Assembly (NCBI RefSeq): GCF_030296755.1
Contig: NZ_AP027741.1
Span: forward strand, 1,178,001-1,242,000
DNA: 64,000 bases
Origin: Methylophaga marina
Lineage (GTDB): Bacteria > Pseudomonadota > Gammaproteobacteria > Nitrosococcales > Methylophagaceae
Direction: 5' to 3'
Shown: one piece after another, positions 63,916 through 64,000 of the stretch
Layout of the letters: each line of letters begins with the position of its first letter
Position numbering within the stretch: position 1 is the stretch's first letter
Notes under the pieces: model-generated
The model's input: the letters and a program-made list of their open reading frames with translations, nothing else
What the model was told of the DNA's origin: nothing
Database searches by the model: none
Program-made: the position numbers and the translations under genes

Positions 63916-64000
63916 AGAAAATAAATTCAGCTACTACATCGGGCAAGTGACAGCAGCATGAATAAGTGATGTTATGACAAGCCCAAGACATCCTGCATAT

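Overview
This 64 kb window is a chromosomal stretch of a moderately AT-rich gammaproteobacterium. It is very probably a methylotroph of the Methylophaga type (Piscirickettsiaceae/Thiotrichales). The evidence is a bacterial tetrahydromethanopterin (H4MPT) gene group at the left end (beta-RFAP synthase, methylene-H4MPT dehydrogenase, ATP-grasp protein), typical gammaproteobacterial gene orders (glyQ-glyS-gmhB-plsC; uvrA divergent from an MFS gene and ssb; rplU-rpmA-obgE-proB with ispB divergent), and a sugar-phosphate block (tkt, gap, pgk, pyk, class II fba) that would serve formaldehyde assimilation. The genus is inferred from gene content, not from a marker search.

Layout. 1-4.1 kb: H4MPT genes and htpX. 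4.1-10.5 kb (minus): a FimX-like degenerate GGDEF/EAL protein, plsC, gmhB, glyS, glyQ. 10.7-13.7 kb (plus): gshB, apbE, a TonB-like gene. 13.7-17.8 kb (minus): host-attachment family protein, CYTH protein, uvrA. 17.9-20.8 kb (plus): YajR-like MFS, IclR regulator, ssb. 20.8-32.1 kb: HDAC-like deacetylase, PatZ-like acyltransferase, ppnN, an AmpG-like permease with an uncharacterised partner, dinB, a cupin, recQ. 32.1-40 kb: a 58-aa DUF6435-like gene, exonuclease III, rpsT, proB, obgE, rpmA, rplU, ispB, a REC/HD-GYP gene, a thioredoxin-like ferredoxin. 39-41.3 kb: hpnD and hpnE (squalene route). 41.3-48.2 kb: small lipoprotein, yciK-like SDR, diguanylate cyclase, then rluB, trpS, M50 protease, serS, DUF190 and crcB on the minus strand. 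48.4-56 kb (minus): tkt, gap, pgk, pyk, fba and a redoxin. 56.3-59.3 kb: PBP1B and a TPR lipoprotein (LpoP-like). 59.3-63.8 kb (minus): a BvgS/EvgS-like hybrid kinase downstream of a REC/HD-GYP gene.

How it works together. Three themes recur: C1 metabolism (H4MPT oxidation enzymes plus the RuMP/glycolytic trunk), cyclic-di-GMP signalling (one apparently active cyclase with an I-site, two HD-GYP phosphodiesterases, one probable c-di-GMP receptor), and cell-envelope building (gmhB, plsC, PBP1B with partner, AmpG-like, hopanoid/squalene enzymes).

The most notable result of reading frame by frame is that five genes (mtdB, exonuclease III, the 37.7 kb REC/HD-GYP gene, hpnD, mrcB) are each broken or mis-ended by exactly one missing base in an A/T homopolymer of 6-7. 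One extra base restores a full-length family member in every case. This pattern points to homopolymer sequencing/assembly error rather than five real pseudogenes. I saw no tRNA, rRNA, CRISPR array, insertion sequence or prophage. I did not find a convincing novel multi-gene system; the best leads for new biology are modest and listed as findings.
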